Positions 6,343-8,785 of a stretch of 8,785 nucleotides of DNA are shown here, piece by piece. The notes beneath the pieces were generated by a model. It had not been told where the DNA came from, did no database searches, and worked only from the letters and a program-made list of their open reading frames with translations. The DNA is from Fimbriimonadaceae bacterium (GTDB taxonomy: Bacteria > Armatimonadota > Fimbriimonadia > Fimbriimonadales > Fimbriimonadaceae). Both the position numbers and the translations under genes were made by a program. Every line of letters starts with the position of its first letter. Position 1 is the stretch's first letter. The stretch is taken from the NCBI GenBank assembly GCA_014380605.1, contig JACMJO010000520.1, positions 1-8,785 of the forward strand, given 5' to 3'.

Positions 6343-6363
6343 AAAAGCGATCCTTAGTCCAAT

Positions 6364-6384
6364 CCACCCTCTGCCCTCCACCCT
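6364..6384. repeat. Short degenerate heptamer tract, three units
   Basis: CCACCCT (6364-6370), CTGCCCT (6371-6377) and CCACCCT (6378-6384) lie end to end. They share the pattern C-C/T-A/G-CCCT. The unit length equals that of the AGTTCCG array 22 bases upstream, although the unit sequence differs. Three units could be chance in C-rich DNA. Confidence 0.5.
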
Positions 6385-6440
6385 GGCTAGGGCCTTTGGC
6401 CCATGTCCGCCACGCGCTAGCCCCCTGCACAGTTGCTGTG
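6385..6440. other. Cluster of small inverted repeats in the intergenic region
   Basis: GGGCC (6390-6394) and GGCCC (6398-6402) form a perfect stem with a three-base TTT loop. GGCTAG (6385-6390) and CTAGCC (6417-6422) form an alternative, longer-range pair. CACAG (6428-6432) and CTGTG (6436-6440) form another perfect stem with a TTG loop. None is followed by a T run on the plus strand. They could end transcription from the ribF side or be remnants of a small repeated element. No open frame here looks like a gene. Confidence 0.45.
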
Positions 6441-6442
6441 GA

Positions 6443-6473
6443 TTAGGTGTCGAATTCAAGAGCCGACACCTAA
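6443..6473. promoter_or_regulatory. Perfect 10-bp inverted repeat before the small lipoprotein gene
   Basis: TTAGGTGTCG (6443-6452) is exactly complementary to CGACACCTAA (6464-6473) across an 11-base spacer. It ends 15 bases before the Shine-Dalgarno sequence of the small lipoprotein gene. It could be an operator for a dimeric repressor, or an RNA hairpin in the 5' leader. No T run follows and no convincing promoter boxes are seen beside it, so the role is undecided. Confidence 0.5.
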
Positions 6474-6499
6474 GCTCAACATAACCTTAGGAGGTTGAT

Positions 6500-6652
6500 A
6501 TGAAAAAGTTGATTGGCATTCTTGCCATCGCATCGATGTTCACATTCGTCCTGACCGGCTGTAGCCAGCCGCCAGAGGGAGACCCCGCGCCCGCCCCAGA
6601 AACTGGCAAGGTAGCTCCCAAGACAGAAGCGCCAACTGAACCTACCAAGTAG
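6500..6652 (+). CDS. Small putative lipoprotein, 50 residues
   Basis: This short gene encodes 50 residues: a basic start (MKK), a hydrophobic stretch (LIGILAIASMFTFVL, residues 4-18), and a lipobox LTGC at 18-21, with Cys21 as the predicted lipidated residue after signal peptidase II cleavage. The mature part is only about 30 residues, low complexity and rich in Pro, Ala, Glu, Thr and Lys, with no aromatic residue and no recognisable domain. It would be a membrane-tethered, probably disordered peptide. A perfect AGGAGG (6489-6494) lies five bases before the ATG, the best ribosome binding site in the window, which strongly supports real translation. It stands alone between long non-coding stretches, so it may have its own promoter. 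The function is unknown; small entericidin-like or Braun-type roles are possibilities only. Confidence 0.76.
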   Translation: MKKLIGILAIASMFTFVLTGCSQPPEGDPAPAPETGKVAPKTEAPTEPTK

Positions 6653-6665
6653 CGTTCACTGAGAA

Positions 6666-6690
6666 GCTGGTGTGACTCCGTCACTCCAGC
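6666..6690 (+). terminator. Stem-loop after the small lipoprotein gene, no U tract
   Basis: GCTGG-T-GTGAC (6666-6676) pairs with GTCAC-T-CCAGC (6680-6690) around a TCC loop: ten pairs with one T-T mismatch. It starts 13 bases after the lipoprotein stop. The position suggests a 3' end, but there is no following T run, so termination would need a factor, or the hairpin may only protect the mRNA end. It could also belong to the rpsB leader. Confidence 0.5.
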
Positions 6691-6893
6691 GCCACGTTAC
6701 GACCTAGCCGGGAGACCCTCACCTCCATCACCCCGCCCCACAGAGGCCCGGGCCTGGAGGTACAGGCTACATCGCGCAGGTATACTCGCAACTCGAAATA
6801 CGCACGAGCCCGGTCCGCGCGGCCAGGTCTCCGAGAGATCGGAGTTGTCAGCGCGAAAATCCAACCGACTCGGAGGCAAACCTGGAGGCACAT
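6691..6893 (+). promoter_or_regulatory. Structured leader region upstream of rpsB with competing pairings
   Basis: Two parts have strong folding potential. Upstream, ACCTCCA (6721-6727) can pair with TGGAGGT (6755-6761). This excludes the palindrome AGGCCCGGGCCT (6744-6755) and the stem GCCTG/CAGGC (6752-6756 with 6763-6767). Downstream, CTCCGA (6829-6834) closes a perfect hairpin with TCGGAG (6839-6844) on a GAGA (GNRA) tetraloop. The same bases, extended to 6823-6835, can instead pair with CTCGGAG (6869-6875) plus ACCTGG (6880-6885), giving 13 pairs with a 4-base bulge. That alternative buries the start of the rpsB Shine-Dalgarno GGAGG (6884-6888). Such a switch suits autogenous control by S2, as known for rpsB in enteric bacteria. 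A lone -10-like TATACT at 6781-6786 has no matching -35, so the transcription start is unknown. Confidence 0.5.
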
Positions 6894-7700
6894 ATGGTTC
6901 AGCTCAGCATGAAAGAGCTGCTCGAAGCGGGTGTTCACTTTGGACACCAAACACGGCGCTGGAATCCCAAGATGAAGCGCTATATCTACGGCGCTCGAAA
7001 CGGCATCTACATCATTGATCTTCACCAGACGATCAAGCTGTTTGAGGACGCCCTCAACTACATCCGCAAAATTATCGAAGATGGCGGCACCATCCTGTTC
7101 GTGGGCACCAAGAAACAAGCCCAGGCCGCGATCAAAGAGGCCGCTCAAAAGTCTGGCCAATACTTCATCGCCGAGCGATGGTTAGGTGGAACCCTCACGA
7201 ACTGGAAGACCATCTCCCTGCGCATCAATCGGCTCAAAGAGCTCGACCGCATGGAAGCCGATGGCTACTTCGATCGCTTAACCAAGAAAGAAGCCCTAAA
7301 ACGACGAGAAGAGCGGGATCAGCTCAATCGCTACCTGGAAGGCATCCGCAACATGAACCAGATTCCTGCGTGCATGTTCGTGGTCGACCTCAACAAGGAA
7401 GCGATTGCGGTCGCCGAAGCCAAAAAGCTTGGCATCCCCATCGTTGCCATCGTGGACACCAACTGTGACCCCGACTTGGTCGATGTGGTCATCCCCGGCA
7501 ACGACGACGCCATCCGCGCTATCAAGCTGGTCACAACTAAGGTCTGCGAGACCATTCTCGAAGCCAGACCGATGGACGAGTCGCTCACCGAAGGCACCAT
7601 CACGGAAGAAACGGACCTCGAAGACGATGGCCAGAGCTTCCAACTGGGCGCTGTGGAGCAAGAGTTGCTCCGAGCCTTTGGCGAAGAAGGCACCGACTAG
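6894..7700 (+). CDS. rpsB: 30S ribosomal protein S2
   Basis: S2 is a late-binding protein of the small ribosomal subunit that helps recruit S1. The 268-residue product has the family landmarks in order: MKELLEAGVHFGHQTRRWNP then KMKRYIYGARNGIYIIDLHQ (about residues 6-45), ILFVGTKKQAQ, FIAERWLGGTLTNWKTI, a helical coiled region (about 110-150), MNQIPACMFVVDLNKEAIAV, LGIPIVAIVDTNCDPDLVDV and IPGNDDAIRAIKL. The acidic C-terminal tail after about residue 225 is the usual variable extension. The start ATG at 6894 has GGAGG (6884-6888) five bases upstream; a second GGAGG at 6872-6876 is too far and may be structural. It is followed by tsf, the near-universal partner. Confidence 0.99.
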   Translation: MVQLSMKELLEAGVHFGHQTRRWNPKMKRYIYGARNGIYIIDLHQTIKLFEDALNYIRKIIEDGGTILFVGTKKQAQAAIKEAAQKSGQYFIAERWLGGTLTNWKTISLRINRLKELDRMEADGYFDRLTKKEALKRREERDQLNRYLEGIRNMNQIPACMFVVDLNKEAIAVAEAKKLGIPIVAIVDTNCDPDLVDVVIPGNDDAIRAIKLVTTKVCETILEARPMDESLTEGTITEETDLEDDGQSFQLGAVEQELLRAFGEEGTD

Positions 7701-7709
7701 CTACCTTCT

Positions 7710-7740
7710 CGCGATTGCCCAGGTCTTCTGGGCAATCGCG
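7710..7740 (+). terminator. Perfect 13-bp hairpin between rpsB and tsf (attenuator-like)
   Basis: CGCGATTGCCCAG (7710-7722) pairs without mismatch to CTGGGCAATCGCG (7728-7740) across a GTCTT loop. It starts nine bases after the rpsB stop and ends 41 bases before tsf. No T run follows, so it is probably a partial attenuator, RNA processing site or mRNA stabiliser that tunes the S2 to EF-Ts ratio, rather than a full terminator. The structure is certain; the role is inferred. Confidence 0.6.
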
Positions 7741-7781
7741 GACATTGAATAGCTTTCCCACCACAGATTTAAGGAGAAAAA

Positions 7782-8603
7782 ATGGCTGGATACACAGCAG
7801 CAGATGTAAAGCGTCTCCGCGAAGAGACCGACGCACCCATGATGGAGTGCAAGAACGCCTTGGAAGAAGCTGACGGAGACTACGAGCGCGCAAAGGAAAT
7901 CCTTCGCGAGAAAGGCAAAGCCGCCGCCGGCAAGAAGGCCGGCCGAGCAACCACCGCTGGCGTTGTCGCGTTCGCCGCCTCGGCGGACAACAAGACGGTC
8001 GCTGGGGTCCTCGTGGAATCCGAAACCGACTTCGTTTCGAAGAACGAAGGATTCGTCGCGATGGCTCAGGAGATTGCCGACTATGTGCTCGCCAACGGCG
8101 CGCCCGAGGGCAATCCGATGGACGATCCCAAGTTCAAGGAGTTCGCCGAGAACATCGTCGCCAAGTTCCGAGAGAACGTCCAGATTCCTCGCGCTTTCCG
8201 GTTGACATCCGAAAACCCGATCGCGACCTACATCCACCACGACAAAACCAAGGGCACTGCGGTTGTTTCCGAAGGCGAGAATGCCGGGTCGGAAGCGGTC
8301 CGCAAGGTCGCTGTCCAAGCGGCCGCGTTCCCACCAGAGGTTGTCTCCAAGGATCAGCTACCCCAGGACAAGCTGGATGCCGAAATCGAGCTTGAGACCA
8401 AGCGCGCAATCGACGAAGGCAAGGACGAGAAAATCGCCCGCAACATCGCCCAAGGTCGCGTGAATAAGGAGTACATCAAGAAGGTCGTCCTTCTCGAGCA
8501 ACCCTTCTACATCGACCCCAGCAAGTCGGTCAGCCAATACCTGGCTGAAGAAGCCAAGGGCGCGAAGATCAACAGCTTCGTCTACCTCGGCGTAGGCGTC
8601 TAG
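7782..8603 (+). CDS. tsf: Translation elongation factor Ts
   Basis: EF-Ts is the cytoplasmic guanine-nucleotide exchange factor that recycles EF-Tu from its GDP to its GTP form. The 273-residue product has the N-terminal UBA-like domain (YTAADVKRLREETDAPMMEC then KNALEEADGDYERAKEILRE, about residues 4-45). It then has a basic linker (GKAAAGKKAGRAT) and the core with ESETDFVSKNEGF (about 79-91), which carries the TDFV motif that contacts EF-Tu and displaces the Mg ion. Further family segments are VRKVAVQAAAF, the GRVNKEYIKKVVLLEQPFYI stretch, and a final VYLGVGV in place of the common end. The length is close to the usual 280-295. AAGGAG (7771-7776) lies five bases before the ATG. It follows rpsB after an 81-base gap containing the hairpin. 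Confidence 0.99.
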   Translation: MAGYTAADVKRLREETDAPMMECKNALEEADGDYERAKEILREKGKAAAGKKAGRATTAGVVAFAASADNKTVAGVLVESETDFVSKNEGFVAMAQEIADYVLANGAPEGNPMDDPKFKEFAENIVAKFRENVQIPRAFRLTSENPIATYIHHDKTKGTAVVSEGENAGSEAVRKVAVQAAAFPPEVVSKDQLPQDKLDAEIELETKRAIDEGKDEKIARNIAQGRVNKEYIKKVVLLEQPFYIDPSKSVSQYLAEEAKGAKINSFVYLGVGV

Positions 8604-8613
8604 CCAGCTTCCA

Positions 8614-8641
8614 CTCCTCCAAGGGATTCGACTTGGAGGAG
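8614..8641 (+). terminator. Stem-loop after tsf, probable transcription end, no U tract
   Basis: CTCCTCCAAG (8614-8623) pairs perfectly with CTTGGAGGAG (8632-8641) across an eight-base loop, ten bases after the tsf stop. This is the expected place for the end of the rpsB-tsf transcript. A purine-rich GGAAAG follows instead of a T run, so it is not a standard intrinsic terminator; factor-dependent termination or 3' end protection is likely. Confidence 0.6.
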
Positions 8642-8785
8642 GGAAAGCAACCCCGTAAGCTCGTCAAAATCTCGTGAAGAATGAGCTTCCTACCTATAAG
8701 CGTTTGAAATGCACTTTTGTCAACCGCCCATCCTGAAAATTGGGGCGAATGTCCCGTTGCAACAACTTGCAATTGCCATCACGAA
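8642..8785. other. Non-coding end of window, nothing firm
   Basis: No convincing gene lies here. A frame from ATG 8709 stays open to the window edge (25 codons) but has no ribosome binding site. TTGTCA at 8717-8722 resembles a -35 box, but no -10 box lies at the right distance. A small stem CGCCC/GGGCG (8725-8729 with 8743-8747) is the only structure. A promoter for the next gene may lie beyond the edge. Confidence 0.4.

Noticed and set aside
6165..6484. Open frames on both strands through the AGTTCCG repeat with repeating peptides such as SSEFRVP
   Set aside because: A 7-bp repeat without stop codons keeps all frames open; the peptides are repeat translations with no start signals.
6781..6786. 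TATACT as a -10 box of an rpsB promoter
   Set aside because: It matches five of six bases, but no -35 box is found at 16-18 bases upstream and no extended -10, so I kept it only as a remark in the leader entry.
6681..7160. Minus-strand open frame across the rpsB leader and rpsB start
   Set aside because: It overlaps the conserved rpsB start antisense and has no recognisable product; the region is better explained as an RNA leader.
7701..8318. Minus-strand open frame (205 codons) opposite tsf
   Set aside because: The plus-strand frame is clearly EF-Ts; the antisense product shows no domain and covers the rpsB-tsf hairpin.
8569..8772. Minus-strand open frame of 67 codons after tsf
   Set aside because: It overlaps the end of tsf and the terminator hairpin and has no ribosome binding site or family resemblance.
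8709..8785. Possible start of a further plus-strand gene running off the window
   Set aside because: There are only 25 codons, no Shine-Dalgarno sequence and no recognisable motif; it cannot be told from chance.

Overview
The window holds a compact, entirely plus-strand stretch of bacterial chromosome. The sequence suggests a flagellated, diderm (outer-membrane) bacterium: it has the P-ring protein FlgI, a small protein with a lipoprotein signal, and a moderately GC-rich coding bias. The order flgI-flgJ-flgN-flgK-flgL-fliW-csrA combines a diderm flagellar basal-body end with the flgN-flgK-flgL-fliW-csrA block familiar from Firmicutes such as Bacillus. This fits deep-branching diderm phyla that use FliW/CsrA control. 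Armatimonadota (Fimbriimonas-like) is my best guess, but it is an inference without any database search.

Region 1 (1-4374) is the flagellar part. It starts inside flgI (P ring), then has a stand-alone rod-binding FlgJ-type protein without a muramidase domain, the export chaperone FlgN, the two hook-filament junction proteins FlgK and FlgL, and the FliW/CsrA pair. Genes overlap by 4 bases or are separated by only a few bases, so this is almost certainly one operon. FliW and CsrA form the known switch that ties flagellin synthesis to hook completion. The csrA ribosome binding site sits in the loop of a small hairpin carrying the CsrA-type motif ANGGA, which suggests autoregulation.

Region 2 (4384-6285) holds an unrecognised four-helix membrane protein, the bifunctional riboflavin kinase/FAD synthetase RibF, and an unrecognised membrane-anchored protein with an N-terminal signal anchor. 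All are closely spaced and probably cotranscribed with, or just downstream of, the flagellar genes.

Region 3 (6286-6893) is mostly non-coding: a 7-bp tandem repeat of nearly eight copies, a second degenerate heptamer tract, several inverted repeats, a 50-codon putative lipoprotein gene with a perfect Shine-Dalgarno sequence, and a structured leader of about 240 bases before rpsB. This leader has competing base pairings that can occlude the rpsB ribosome binding site.

Region 4 (6894-8785) is the conserved rpsB-tsf translation pair (ribosomal protein S2 and elongation factor Ts), with a perfect 13-bp hairpin between the genes and a 10-bp hairpin after tsf. The last 144 bases show no convincing gene.

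No mobile elements, CRISPR arrays, tRNA or rRNA genes were seen. I found no clear new multi-gene system. The most promising undescribed elements are the rpsB leader, the csrA hairpin, the heptamer arrays and the two unrecognised membrane proteins.
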